A DNA stretch of 64,000 nucleotides from Curtobacterium sp. MCLR17_007 (GCF_003234655.2 NZ_CP126271.1:2604001-2668000), one strand, 5' to 3'; positions 1-8,241 are shown, counted from the stretch's first letter. The notes: a model not told the origin generated them from the sequence alone. Translations and numbers: made by a program.

Positions 1-230
1 AGCGGGTCGCGATCGCCCGTGCCCTGGTCAAGAACCCGAGCGTGCTGCTGGCCGACGAGCCGACGGGCGCGCTCGACGAGGGCACCCGCGACGAGATCAT
101 GGGGCTCATCGAACGACAGTGGCAGGACCGCGGGCTGACGGTGGTCGTCGTGACGCACGACTCGTGGGTGGCGCGTCGCGCCGAGCGGCGCCTGTACCTC
201 GAGAGCGGCCAGGTGCGCGAGGCACGGTAG
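1..230 (+). CDS. ABC transporter ATP-binding protein, C-terminal fragment
   Basis: The 5' end lies outside the window and the reading frame starts at base 3. The visible ~75 residues hold the end of the nucleotide-binding domain: a Walker B and D-loop run ([12 protein letters not shown]) and the H-loop in VVVVTHD, then a short tail ending in a TAG at 228. The 'DEPTGALD' form is typical of the LolD/MacB-type ATPases that pair with FtsX-like permeases, so the missing partner genes are probably just upstream. The subfamily is inference because the Walker A and signature motifs are not in the window. The next gene is convergent. Confidence 0.9.
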   Translation, partial: RVAIARALVKNPSVLLADEPTGALDEGTRDEIMGLIERQWQDRGLTVVVVTHDSWVARRAERRLYLESGQVREAR

Positions 231-245
231 CGCGGTCCGGGGCGG

Positions 246-366
246 CCGGGAGGCCCGGTGCGCGTCCGACGCGCGCCGCGCCTCCGTCGGCTGGTCGTCC
301 CCACTGCACCCCCGCGCGGACAGCGCGCCCCGTCCCCTCGGGGCGCGATGACCGTGCCGGGGTGCG
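246..366. repeat. Composite intergenic palindrome, copy A
   Basis: This lies between two convergent genes. It starts with a GGGAGGCCCGG block near 249. A nested hairpin follows: inner arms CGCGCCCCG at 324-332 and CGGGGCGCG at 339-347, outer arms GCACCCC at 306-312 and GGGGTGC at 359-365. The same two-level layout recurs at 14061 and 16710. It probably acts as a bidirectional terminator. Confidence 0.65.
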
Positions 367-371
367 ACCCG

Positions 372-1319
372 TCAGGGGCGCGGCCCCGTCGGGTAGTCGC
401 AGTAGGCGAACCAGCGCGAGTCCGGAGCCCACGGCGGGACGTTGACCGTTCCCTGGCCGCCCTCGAGCGTCACGAGCGTCTCGGGGAGGACTGCGATCCG
501 GGCACCCCGCACTAGGACGCCGGGGAGCAGCCGGAGCTCGACGCGCTGGTCGGCCGGGTGACCCTGCACGCCGGGCTCGTACGACAGGTACAGCAGGTGC
601 GCACCGTCCGGCGACACGTGCGGGAACCAGTTCACCCGGTCGTCGGCCGTGATCCGCACGGGCTCGGTCGCCCCGGGTCGGCGGGACACGAGCTGCGCGG
701 TCCCGGGGCTGAACACCTCGGAGTTGTACACCAGCACGTCGCCGGCGAACGAGCAACCGTCCGACGGGAACGCGTCGCGGGTGACGAACGTCGTCTCGCC
801 CGTCGCCGGGTCCACCAGCGCGACGTCCGTCGTCCAGACCCCGTCCTCGCTGAGCTCGCCCACGATCGCCGCGAGCGAGGACCCGTCCGCCGCGACGCCG
901 TGCAGGTAGTACTTCCGCCGCACGGGCAGCACGGCCGCGGCGTCGGTGAGCTGTTCTGCGGTCCCCCCGGCGGGCAGGGGCACGCGGTACAGCTCGCCGT
1001 TCCGGGCACTGACCACGACGGAGCCGTCGGACGGGTCGAGCACGTGGTCGTTGTTGATCTCGTCGACGCCCGGCATGGGGACCGGCATGAGCGCGGACTC
1101 GTCGAGGACCGTGTCGTCGCCCGGGGTCGGCAGCCGCAGCAGCCACAGGTCCCCGTCGCCGTTGAGCACGAGGGTGTCGGCGTCGAGGACGTTCGGCGCT
1201 TCCACCAGCACGGTGCTCGACTCGAACACGAGTCGGCTCGTGCGCGCCTCGATGTCGTACACGTGCACGCGGCTGGTCTGTCCGGGCAGCAGCTGCCGCC
1301 CGCGGGTGGTGTCGCTCAT
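372..1319 (-). CDS. TolB-like / WD40-type beta-propeller protein
   Basis: This 315-residue protein lacks an obvious signal peptide or membrane segment. Repeated blade-like motifs such as 'SPDGAHLLYLSYEP' and 'PDSRWFAYCDYP', and alternating short beta-strand patterns, indicate a six- or seven-bladed propeller of the TolB/PD40 type. Similar cytosolic propellers are found beside sugar-uptake operons and in oligogalacturonate lyases, but no catalytic residues can be assigned here. The ATG at 1319 has AGGATGG just upstream. The gene lies downstream of the sugar transporter on the same strand, but a very large hairpin (1426-1497) separates them. It may be transcribed separately or only by read-through. 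Function is unknown. Confidence 0.7.
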   Translation of the reverse strand: MSDTTRGRQLLPGQTSRVHVYDIEARTSRLVFESSTVLVEAPNVLDADTLVLNGDGDLWLLRLPTPGDDTVLDESALMPVPMPGVDEINNDHVLDPSDGSVVVSARNGELYRVPLPAGGTAEQLTDAAAVLPVRRKYYLHGVAADGSSLAAIVGELSEDGVWTTDVALVDPATGETTFVTRDAFPSDGCSFAGDVLVYNSEVFSPGTAQLVSRRPGATEPVRITADDRVNWFPHVSPDGAHLLYLSYEPGVQGHPADQRVELRLLPGVLVRGARIAVLPETLVTLEGGQGTVNVPPWAPDSRWFAYCDYPTGPRP

Positions 1320-1370
1320 GGTTCCATCCTGTCGTGTGGTGGCCCGGTCCGGCGCCGTCGGGGGCCCACT

Positions 1371-1418
1371 CCGGCGCCCGGTCCGGCGCCCGGTCCGGCG
1401 CCCGGTCCGGCGCCCGGT
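1371..1418. repeat. 12-bp tandem repeat, four exact copies
   Basis: Four identical head-to-tail copies of CCGGCGCCCGGT occupy 1371-1382, 1383-1394, 1395-1406 and 1407-1418. They lie directly beside the long hairpin at 1426. Each unit is itself partly palindromic (GGCGCC). No gene is seen here. Confidence 0.95.
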
Positions 1419-1425
1419 TCCGTGT

Positions 1426-1497
1426 GGCGTCGCACAACCGACGACGGTCCGCACCACGGGAAACCGTGGTGCGGACCGTCATGGGTTGTGCGACGCC
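1426..1497. terminator. Very long nested hairpin after the sugar ABC operon
   Basis: The outer arms are 14 bp (1426-1439 with 1484-1497, GGCGTCGCACAACC and its complement). A 3-nt internal bulge separates them from 17-bp inner arms (1443-1459 with 1464-1480), closed by the tetraloop GAAA. All arms match exactly. The position, 45 bp after the MalG-type permease stop, suggests a terminator or an mRNA 3'-end stabiliser. There is no U-tract. Confidence 0.75.
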
Positions 1498-1542
1498 GAT
1501 CGGCATCGCCGACGTCATCGCGCCGATCAGTCAGTCAGCGGC

Positions 1543-2382
1543 CTACTTCACCGCTCCGGCGGTCAGGCCGGCGACGAACTGGCGCTGGACGATCAGGAAC
1601 GCGATCACGACCGGGATGCTCACGACGAGCGACGCCGCCATGATCTGGTTCCAGTACACGTTCGTCTGCGTCGAGTACTGCTGCAGGCCGACCGCCAGGG
1701 TCTGCCCGTTGCCGTTCGTCATGACCGAGGCGAACAGCACCTCACCCCACGCCGTCATGAACGAGTAGATGCCGACCGCCACGAGACCCGGACGGGCCGA
1801 GGGCAGGATGATCCGGAACAGCGCACCCATCGGACCGGAGCCGTCGACCATGGCGGCCTCGTCGAGTTCACGCGGGATCGTCTCGAAGTAGCCCGCGAGC
1901 ATCCAGATCGAGAACGGCAGCGTGAACGTCAGGTACGTGATGATCAGGCCGGTCCAGCTGCCGACGAGCTGGATGCCCAGCGAGTTCCCGAGGTTCGTGA
2001 AGATCAGGAACAGCGGGAGCAGGAACAGCACGCCGGGGAACATCTGGGTCGAGAGCACCGTCGTCGTGAAGGCGCTCTTGCCCTTGAAGTTCCACCGCGA
2101 CACCGCGTAGGCGGCGAACGTGGCGATGATCAGCGAGAACACCGTCGCGACGGTGCAGACGACGAGCGAGTTGATGAAGTACTGCCCCAGCGGCACGGTC
2201 GACCACATGTCGATGAACGGCTGGAAGGTGATGTTGGTCGGGATCCACGTGAAGTCGTTCTGCACGTCACCCAGCGGCTTGATCGCCGTGGTGACCATCA
2301 CGTAGAGCGGCACGACCGTGAACACGGTCAGGAGTGCCAGGACGATGACCTTGAAGGACTTGGCGCCCACTGTTTCACGCAC
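1543..2382 (-). CDS. Carbohydrate ABC transporter permease, MalG type
   Basis: This 279-residue inner-membrane permease belongs to the MalG/LacG branch of sugar ABC importers. About six hydrophobic segments are visible, beginning with FKVIVLALLTVFTVVPLYV. The cytoplasmic EAA loop reads ELDEAAMVDGSGPMGALF, the docking site for the ATPase. The start is GTG at 2382, overlapping the end of the upstream permease gene by 8 nt, which implies translational coupling. No ATPase gene is linked, so the pair probably uses a shared MsmK/MalK-type ATPase encoded elsewhere. The sugar is unknown. Confidence 0.93.
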   Translation of the reverse strand: MRETVGAKSFKVIVLALLTVFTVVPLYVMVTTAIKPLGDVQNDFTWIPTNITFQPFIDMWSTVPLGQYFINSLVVCTVATVFSLIIATFAAYAVSRWNFKGKSAFTTTVLSTQMFPGVLFLLPLFLIFTNLGNSLGIQLVGSWTGLIITYLTFTLPFSIWMLAGYFETIPRELDEAAMVDGSGPMGALFRIILPSARPGLVAVGIYSFMTAWGEVLFASVMTNGNGQTLAVGLQQYSTQTNVYWNQIMAASLVVSIPVVIAFLIVQRQFVAGLTAGAVK

Positions 2383-3370
2383 GGACGGACCTCCGGTTGG
2401 TCACGGCGAGGTAGATGCCGGTGACGACGAGCAGGAAGAGGAGCAGCAACACGCTCATCGCGGCACCGGAACCGAAGTTCCAGGTGATGAACGACGCGTT
2501 GTAGATGTGGAAGCTGAGCAGGTCGGCGGCCGGTGGCTGCGCCGTCGAGCCGAACAGCACGTAGGGCGTGTTGAAGTCGTTGAACGTCCAGAGGAACATC
2601 ACGAGCACGAGCGTCACGTTGACCGGGCGGACCATCGGCAGCGTGATCGAGCGCCACTGGCGGAACGGCTTGGCACCGTCGACCGAGGCAGCCTCGTACA
2701 CGTCGGCCGGCACGGACTGCAGGCCGGCCATGAGCATGAGGAACGCGAAGGGCCAGGTCTTCCAGATCGCGACGACCACCACGGCCACGAAGGCGTTGTT
2801 GCCGATCAGCCAGAACGGCCCGCTGCCGCTGACCAGGTGCAGCTGGTCGACCAGGATGTGGTTGATCGCACCCGAGTCGCGCTGGAACATGAACTTCCAG
2901 GTGATCACGCCGGCGTACATCGGCAGCGCGTAGGGCACCAGGAACAGCGTGCGGAACAGGCCACGGCCCGCGAACGGCTTCTGCAGCGCGACGGCCGCCG
3001 CCATGCCGAAGCCCCACGAGAGGCCGACCACCAGGATCGTGAACGCGACGGTGATCAGGAACGAGTTGAGCAGTCCCTTGCCGATCGCCTGGTTGAAGTC
3101 GACCGCGACCGCGTAGTTGTGCAACCCCGCGAAGGGCGCGGCACCCCAGTTGGCGATGAAGTACTTGGTGAGCTGGATGAACGAGATCCAGATGCCCGTG
3201 AGCATCGGCACGATGTGGATCAGCAGCTCGAACAGGATGGCGGGGCCGACGAGCGCGTAGGGCAGCCACTGGCGGCGGCGCTTCCCGCGGGGCGGAGGCG
3301 ACGACAGGGTCGGCGCCTTCGTGCGGGTCAGGTCGAGGGCCTCGGGTTCCGGCAGGACCGTCGTGGACAT
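2375..3370 (-). CDS. Carbohydrate ABC transporter permease, MalF type
   Basis: This 331-residue membrane permease pairs with the MalG-type protein encoded downstream. A charged N-terminal tail with a KRRRQW run precedes the first membrane helix, LVGPAILFELLIHIVPML. The EAA loop is YEAASVDGAKPFRQWRSI. The length and the N-terminal tail fit the UgpA/LacF subgroup. The gene sits 204 bp downstream of the binding-protein gene, with a GC-rich hairpin in between that would favour higher expression of the binding protein. The start is ATG at 3370. Confidence 0.93.
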   Translation of the reverse strand: MSTTVLPEPEALDLTRTKAPTLSSPPPRGKRRRQWLPYALVGPAILFELLIHIVPMLTGIWISFIQLTKYFIANWGAAPFAGLHNYAVAVDFNQAIGKGLLNSFLITVAFTILVVGLSWGFGMAAAVALQKPFAGRGLFRTLFLVPYALPMYAGVITWKFMFQRDSGAINHILVDQLHLVSGSGPFWLIGNNAFVAVVVVAIWKTWPFAFLMLMAGLQSVPADVYEAASVDGAKPFRQWRSITLPMVRPVNVTLVLVMFLWTFNDFNTPYVLFGSTAQPPAADLLSFHIYNASFITWNFGSGAAMSVLLLLFLLVVTGIYLAVTNRRSVRA

Positions 3371-3524
3371 GGGCAGGGCCTTTCGGCTGAGGGAGTTCGG
3401 GAGAGCCGGCGCCGTGGCAGCGGCGGTCGCCGCGATGCGGCGGACGGGAGGCTCGGGGTGCGTGGGCCGGTCGGCTCACGGCCGGCGCTGAGCCGGGTTG
3501 TCATTGCTGTGGCGGGGGCGGAGA

Positions 3525-3555
3525 CCCGGGGCGGACCTTGCGGACGCGCCCCGGG
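3525..3555 (-). promoter_or_regulatory. Intercistronic hairpin between binding protein and permeases
   Basis: The perfect 9-bp arms CCCGGGGCG (3525-3533) and CGCCCCGGG (3547-3555) enclose a 13-nt loop, 20 bp past the binding-protein stop. Hairpins in this position are known in sugar ABC operons to protect the binding-protein mRNA and damp permease expression. That role here is inference. Confidence 0.5.
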
Positions 3556-3574
3556 CCTCCTGGATGTGGCTGGA

Positions 3575-4876
3575 TCAGCCGTTCGCCTGGGACACCTGGT
3601 CCTGGGCGGTCTGCAGCGCGGACTTGATGTCGCTGTCGGACACCGTGCCGCCGGTGGCGATCTTGGCGAACATGTCGTTCATCGCCTTGCCGACCGTGGA
3701 CTCGAACTGGTCCTCGGCGGGGACCAGCGGGAGCGGCTTCGCCTTGTTGTTGTAGATGTCGAGGAACGTCTTCGTCTGCTCGTCGGTGACCGAGTCAGCA
3801 GCCGAGGCGAGCACCGGCAGGGCCGAGTACGGCTTGTCGAGCGTCGACTGCGTGTCGGCGCTCGTCATGTACTTGACGAACTTCAGCGCGCCGTCCTTGT
3901 TCTTCGTGTTCTTGAAGATCGACAGGTTGATGCCGGCCGGGAAGCTCGCGATGTCCTTGCCGCCGGTCGGGGCCGGGAAGGGGACCACGCCGAAGTCGTC
4001 GGCGGACATGCCGTTCGACGTGATCGTCGCGTTCGCGTTGTTCTGCGTCAGCATCATCGCGGCCTTCTTGTTCGCGAAGTCCGAGACCGCCTGGGTGCCG
4101 TTGTCGTACTGGGCGTTCGAGGTGTTGACGACCTTGTCGCTCTGCATCAGGTCGAGGTAGCGCTTGATGCCGTCGACGTTGGCGCTCGAGGTGAAGGTCG
4201 GCTTGCCGCTCTTGTCGAACCACTCGCCGCCGTTCTGCGCCGAGTTGATGAACGCGAAGTGCGCGTTCTCCGTGTACGAGCCACCGGCGATGGTGAAGCC
4301 GTACTTGCCGCCCGTGGTGAGCTTCTTGGCGTCGGCGGTCAGGTCCTCCCACGTGGTGGGGGCCTCGATGCCGGCGTCCTTGAACATCTGCTTGTTGTAG
4401 TACAGGCCGTAGGCGAGACCGTAGAGCGGGACGCTCGTGACGGTCTTGCCGGGGGCGCCACCGGTCGACAGCGCGACCTTGCCGAACTTGTCGGCGCCGC
4501 CGATCGACTTCATCTCCGAGCTGCCGAACTCCTGGAAGGCGCCGGTGGCCTGGAGCGAGGTCGCCCACGTGTTGCCGATGTTGACCACGTCCGGGCCCTG
4601 GCCCGAGGTGACGGCGGTCTGGATCTTCGTCTGCAGGTCGTTCCAGCCGATGACCTGCAGGTCGACCTTGATGCCGGTCTGCTTGGTGAACTGCTTGAGG
4701 ACGGGGGTCAGAACCTCCTTGTCGTTCTGCAGGGAGGTGCCCTGGTTCGACGCCCAGTAGGTGAGCGTCTTGGAGTCGCCGGACGAACCGGACCCTCCGG
4801 CGGAGCAGGCTGCGAGGCCGGTCACGGTGAGTGCCGCGGCCGCGGTGATGGCCAGTGCGCGGATGGCAGTGCGCAT
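3575..4876 (-). CDS. Sugar-binding lipoprotein of an ABC importer
   Basis: This 433-residue extracellular solute-binding protein of family 1 (MalE/UgpB-like) delivers a sugar to the two permeases encoded next. The N-terminus is a lipoprotein signal peptide with lipobox LAAC and predicted lipidated Cys24, followed by a Gly/Ser linker. The mature part starts with 'LTYWASNQGTSLQNDKEVL' and contains the conserved 'GPDVVNIGN' stretch and a later 'GKYGFTIAGG'. The start at ATG 4876 gives a well-formed signal peptide. It is third in the run isomerase–oxidoreductase–binding protein–permeases. Ligand identity cannot be read from sequence. The oxidoreductase and isomerase partners suggest a polyol, uronate or modified hexose. 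Confidence 0.92.
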   Translation of the reverse strand: MRTAIRALAITAAAALTVTGLAACSAGGSGSSGDSKTLTYWASNQGTSLQNDKEVLTPVLKQFTKQTGIKVDLQVIGWNDLQTKIQTAVTSGQGPDVVNIGNTWATSLQATGAFQEFGSSEMKSIGGADKFGKVALSTGGAPGKTVTSVPLYGLAYGLYYNKQMFKDAGIEAPTTWEDLTADAKKLTTGGKYGFTIAGGSYTENAHFAFINSAQNGGEWFDKSGKPTFTSSANVDGIKRYLDLMQSDKVVNTSNAQYDNGTQAVSDFANKKAAMMLTQNNANATITSNGMSADDFGVVPFPAPTGGKDIASFPAGINLSIFKNTKNKDGALKFVKYMTSADTQSTLDKPYSALPVLASAADSVTDEQTKTFLDIYNNKAKPLPLVPAEDQFESTVGKAMNDMFAKIATGGTVSDSDIKSALQTAQDQVSQANG

Positions 4877-4934
4877 GACTCTCTACTTTCTCGTCGTTGA
4901 GATGGTGCAGGGATGGAGCGTTCGGGTGCTGCTG

Positions 4935-4968
4935 TGTGGTGCTGTCGTGCGTGTGGTGCTGTCGTGCT
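4935..4968. repeat. 17-bp direct repeat upstream of the binding-protein gene
   Basis: Two head-to-tail copies of TGTGGTGCTGTCGTGC plus one base occupy 4935-4951 and 4952-4968. They differ only in the last base. They lie in the 107-bp gap between the oxidoreductase gene and the binding-protein gene, where an internal promoter or operator could sit. Confidence 0.8.
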
Positions 4969-4983
4969 CGGTGTTCTCGCGGG

Positions 4984-6144
4984 TCAGACCAGGGTCTGCT
5001 CCGCGGGGTCCCAGCCCTCGTCGAGGGTCTGGGAGGGCGACACGGTGCTCGTGACGAGCACCGCCTCGCCACGTTCGGCGGCCTCGGCGATGGAGACCAT
5101 CACGTCGAGGACGTGGAAGGCGAGCGCACCGGGGACGCGGTTCGTCTCGCCCGCGCGCAGGGAGCGGGCCAGGTCGACCACGCCGGTGCCGCGCGAGTAC
5201 GTGGACCCGACGGCCGGGATCGTCTCGGGCTCGTCGGCGCCGAGCGCGTACAGCTCGGTGTCGCCATCGAAGTTGTTCGGGTCGGGGAACACCACGGTGC
5301 CCGTCTCGCCGGCGATCTCGACGACACCCGTGCGGCCGCGGTCCGACTCGAACGAGAACACGCTCTGCGCGCTCCCGCCGTTCTCGAACTCGATGAGCGC
5401 GGAGTGGTTCGTCGGGACGTCGACCGGGAACTCGGTCCCCGCCTTCGGCCCGGAGCCGATCGTGCGGGTGGCACGGGACTTCGACGCGGTCGCGGTGACC
5501 TTCGACACGGGGCCGAACGCCTGCACCAGGGTGGTGATGTAGTACGGGCCGATGTCGAACAGCGGGCCGGCGCCGTACGCGAACAGGAACTCGGGGCTCG
5601 GGTGCCACGACTCCGGACCGGGGCTCTGGAACAGCGTCAGGCCGTTCAGCGGCGTCCCGATGCGGCCGTCGCGGATCGTGCGGAGCGCGGTCTGCAGCCC
5701 GGCGCCGAGGAAGGTGTCCGGCGCGACGGAGACCGTCAGGCCGGCGGCGGCAGCGGCGTCGCGGAGCTGGGTGGCGCTCTCGCGGTCGAGGGCGTAGGGC
5801 TTCTCGCCCCAGACGTGCTTGCCGGCGGCGATGGCCTGCAGCGCGACCTCGACGTGCGCGGCCGGGATCGTCAGGTTGACGACGATCTCGATGTCGTCGT
5901 CGGCGAGCAGCTGCTCGACCGATCCCGACTCCGGCACGCCCCACTTCTCGGCCTGGGCAGCGGCGCGGGGCTCGTCGATGTCGGCGATGAACCGGACCTG
6001 CACGTCGGGGAAGACCGTCAGGTTCGACAGGTACTGGTCCGAGATGACCCCGGCGCCGATCACGCCGACGCCGACCGGGCCGGTGCGGCGGGCCGTGGCG
6101 GACGCCGTGCTGTCGGCCGGAGCGGTCGTGGTGGTGTCGGTCAT
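4984..6144 (-). CDS. Gfo/Idh/MocA family oxidoreductase
   Basis: This 386-residue NAD(P)-dependent sugar or polyol dehydrogenase is cytosolic. The N-terminal Rossmann fold shows GVGVIGAGVISDQYLSNL, and the family's EKP motif appears as GEKPYALD near residue 115. The C-terminal half is the alpha/beta substrate domain. The start codon overlaps the stop of the upstream isomerase gene by 4 nt (ATGA), so the two are coupled. Together with the adjacent sugar importer it probably oxidises the imported sugar. Substrate specificity is not predictable from the visible residues. Confidence 0.92.
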   Translation of the reverse strand: MTDTTTTAPADSTASATARRTGPVGVGVIGAGVISDQYLSNLTVFPDVQVRFIADIDEPRAAAQAEKWGVPESGSVEQLLADDDIEIVVNLTIPAAHVEVALQAIAAGKHVWGEKPYALDRESATQLRDAAAAAGLTVSVAPDTFLGAGLQTALRTIRDGRIGTPLNGLTLFQSPGPESWHPSPEFLFAYGAGPLFDIGPYYITTLVQAFGPVSKVTATASKSRATRTIGSGPKAGTEFPVDVPTNHSALIEFENGGSAQSVFSFESDRGRTGVVEIAGETGTVVFPDPNNFDGDTELYALGADEPETIPAVGSTYSRGTGVVDLARSLRAGETNRVPGALAFHVLDVMVSIAEAAERGEAVLVTSTVSPSQTLDEGWDPAEQTLV

Positions 6145-6887
6145 GCGCGGGCCCCCTGCAGGAACGAGTACGAGTCGGTGACGGCCTGGAACACGTCGCC
6201 GTCGTGGTCGTCGAGCTCCACGACCTGCTGCGCGTCCGGTGCGGCCGCGATGATGTCGCGGATCGGCATGATGCCGTTGCCGACGGCGACCTGGCGCTTG
6301 TCGTCGTGCGAGCCGTCGCCGTCCTTGACGTGCAGGAAGCGCACCTTGTCGCCGAGCGTGCGCAGCACGGCCACCGGGTCGTCACCGCCGACCTTCGCCC
6401 AGTAGGTGTCGAGCTCGAGCACGACGTCGTCGGAGAGCGCGTCGGCGAAGACCTGGTAGGCGCTGACGCCGTCGATGCGGTTCGAGAACTCGAACGCGTG
6501 GTTGTGGTAGCCGAGCGTCAGGCCGTGGTCGGCGGCACGGGGGGCGAGCACGCTGAGTTCGCGGGCGATGGCCTCGACGTCCTCGCGGGTGGTCCAGCGG
6601 GCCTCGTCGATGTGCGGGTCGATGAGCGTCTCGGTGCCGACCTGCGCCGTGGCGTGGAAGATGCGCTCGAGGTCCTGCTCACCGGCGTCCAGCAGTCGGG
6701 CGTGCCCGCTCGGTGCAACCAGGCCGGCGTCCTGCAGGGCCGTGGCGTACTCGTCGGCGCGGTCCACGTAGCCGAAGAGCTCGACGTTCGTGAAGCCGAT
6801 GCCGGCGATGCGCTGCAGGGTGCCGGGCAGATCGGCACTGAGCGCGTCGCGGACCGTGTAGAGCTGGACCGAAAGCGGTTGGGTCAC
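6141..6887 (-). CDS. Sugar phosphate isomerase/epimerase, TIM barrel
   Basis: This 248-residue enzyme of the xylose-isomerase-like TIM-barrel superfamily (IolE/IolH-like fold) is the first gene of the sugar operon. Metal-ligand type motifs are visible in VVLELDTYWAKVGGDDP and VRFLHVKDGDG, and a further acidic one lies near the end (QQVVELDDHDGD). I chose the GTG at 6887 because GAGGAGAA lies just upstream and the protein then begins directly with the first beta strand (QPLSVQLYTV). The reading frame stays open further upstream, but that extension crosses the operator region and is on the opposite strand to the ROK gene, so it is not coding. Confidence 0.9.
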   Translation of the reverse strand: MTQPLSVQLYTVRDALSADLPGTLQRIAGIGFTNVELFGYVDRADEYATALQDAGLVAPSGHARLLDAGEQDLERIFHATAQVGTETLIDPHIDEARWTTREDVEAIARELSVLAPRAADHGLTLGYHNHAFEFSNRIDGVSAYQVFADALSDDVVLELDTYWAKVGGDDPVAVLRTLGDKVRFLHVKDGDGSHDDKRQVAVGNGIMPIRDIIAAAPDAQQVVELDDHDGDVFQAVTDSYSFLQGARA

Positions 6888-6943
6888 CAGTGTTCTCCTC
6901 GTCGAGTGGCGTGGTCGTCTCTGACCGTTCGTCACACTACGAG

Positions 6944-6970
6944 CACTTCTGTCGGCCGTCAAGCAGAAGT
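6944..6970. promoter_or_regulatory. Inverted repeat 1, probable ROK operator
   Basis: The arms CACTTCTG (6944-6951) and CAGAAGT (6964-6970) lie between the divergent isomerase and ROK genes. The dyad is related to the second site at 6987-7014, and the two centres are about 43 bp apart, close to four helical turns. Confidence 0.65.
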
Positions 6971-6986
6971 CCGCAGATGTTCGACG

Positions 6987-7014
6987 CACTTCGTTGCGTG
7001 CCGCATTCGAAGTG
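6987..7014. promoter_or_regulatory. Inverted repeat 2, probable ROK operator
   Basis: The arms CACTTCG (6987-6993) and CGAAGTG (7008-7014) flank a 14-bp centre. It shares the CACTTC half-site with repeat 1 and lies just before the ROK start, so binding could repress both directions. Confidence 0.65.
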
Positions 7015-7029
7015 TGTTTCACTCGCACC

Positions 7030-8241
7030 ATGGTCGACTTGGCACGGACGGCAGCGACGCCGCCGGTCGGGACGAGCGAGCTCTTCCAGATCCTGCGCGA
7101 CGGTGTGCCGCGGACCCGGTCGGAACTCGCCGCACTGACGGGAGCAGCACGCTCGACCATCGGCGTGCGCCTCGACGCCCTCGTCGACGTCGGCCTCGTC
7201 GGCGCGGTCGAGACGGCCGCGTCCACCGGTGGACGCCCGCCCGCACAGGTCGCGCTGCGGCCCACCTCCCGCCTGGTCATCGCCGCCGACCTCGGCGCCT
7301 CGCACGGCCGCGTCGCCGTGACCGACCTCGTGGCGCAGCCGCTCGCGACCCGGGAGGCCCGGATCGACATCGCCGCCGGCCCCGTCCCGACCCTGACCTG
7401 GCTCGTCCAGGCGATCGACGAACTGCTCGACGAGATCGGTCGTGCACGTGACGACGTCATCGCCATCGGGATCGGTGTGCCCGGTCCCGTCGAGTTCTCG
7501 ACCGGACGCCCCGCGAACCCGCCGATCATGCCCGGCTGGGACGGGTTCGACGTCCCGTCGTGGCTGCGGCAGCACATCCGGGCGCACGTCCTGCTCGACA
7601 ACGACGTCAACATCGCGGCCCTGGGTGAACGCGAACACGGCTGGCCGGGCGTCGACCACCTGCTCTTCGTGAAGGTCGCCACGGGCATCGGGTCGGGCAT
7701 CGTCTCCGAGGGTCGCCTGCAGCGCGGCGCGCAGGGCACCGCGGGCGACATCGGGCACGTGCGGGTCTCCCGCGCCGGTGACGTCCCCTGCCACTGCGGC
7801 AACACCGGGTGCCTCGAGGCAGTCGCCTCCGGACCCGCCATCGCCCGCGCACTCCGCGACAAGGGCCACGACGCCAACTCGAGCGCGGACGTCATCGCCC
7901 TGGTGAACCGCTCCGACCTCGACGCCATCTACGCCGTCCGCCAGGCCGGCCGCGACATCGGCGAGGTCCTCGCCACCTGCATCTCGCTCATCAACCCCCA
8001 GGTCATCGTGCTCGGCGGGTCGGTGACCCAGGCCGGGGAGCACCTGCTCGCCGGCGTGCGCGAGGTGGTCTACTCGCGCTCGATGCCGCTCGCGACCGAG
8101 CACCTCGTCATCGCGCCGTCGCGTGCCGGGGGCATGGCGGCCCTCCAGGGTGCCGCGTCGCTCGCCATCGGCTACGCGCTCTCCCCCGCGGGCGTCGACG
8201 AACTCGTCGCCTACGCCGAGGGCCGTCAGCTGGTGTCCTGA
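7030..8241 (+). CDS. ROK family transcriptional regulator
   Basis: This 403-residue regulator has an N-terminal winged helix (SELFQILRDGVPRTRSELAA) followed by a sugar-kinase-like ROK domain. The kinase-fold part shows 'IAADLGASHGRVAV' and 'GVPGPVEFSTG', and the ROK zinc motif CHCGNTGC sits at about residues 254-261. The regulator is divergent from the sugar uptake/catabolism operon and flanked by two dyads, so it is probably its sugar-responsive repressor. A start 12 codons earlier (6994) is open, but it would run through the second operator, so ATG 7030 is preferred. Confidence 0.93.
   Translation: MVDLARTAATPPVGTSELFQILRDGVPRTRSELAALTGAARSTIGVRLDALVDVGLVGAVETAASTGGRPPAQVALRPTSRLVIAADLGASHGRVAVTDLVAQPLATREARIDIAAGPVPTLTWLVQAIDELLDEIGRARDDVIAIGIGVPGPVEFSTGRPANPPIMPGWDGFDVPSWLRQHIRAHVLLDNDVNIAALGEREHGWPGVDHLLFVKVATGIGSGIVSEGRLQRGAQGTAGDIGHVRVSRAGDVPCHCGNTGCLEAVASGPAIARALRDKGHDANSSADVIALVNRSDLDAIYAVRQAGRDIGEVLATCISLINPQVIVLGGSVTQAGEHLLAGVREVVYSRSMPLATEHLVIAPSRAGGMAALQGAASLAIGYALSPAGVDELVAYAEGRQLVS

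Noticed and set aside
2318..4900. An 860-codon open frame on the plus strand opposite the sugar importer genes
   Set aside because: The translation is Arg/Glu/His/Asp-rich nonsense with no domain, and the minus strand has intact permeases and a binding protein here. It is the usual antisense shadow of high-GC coding sequence.
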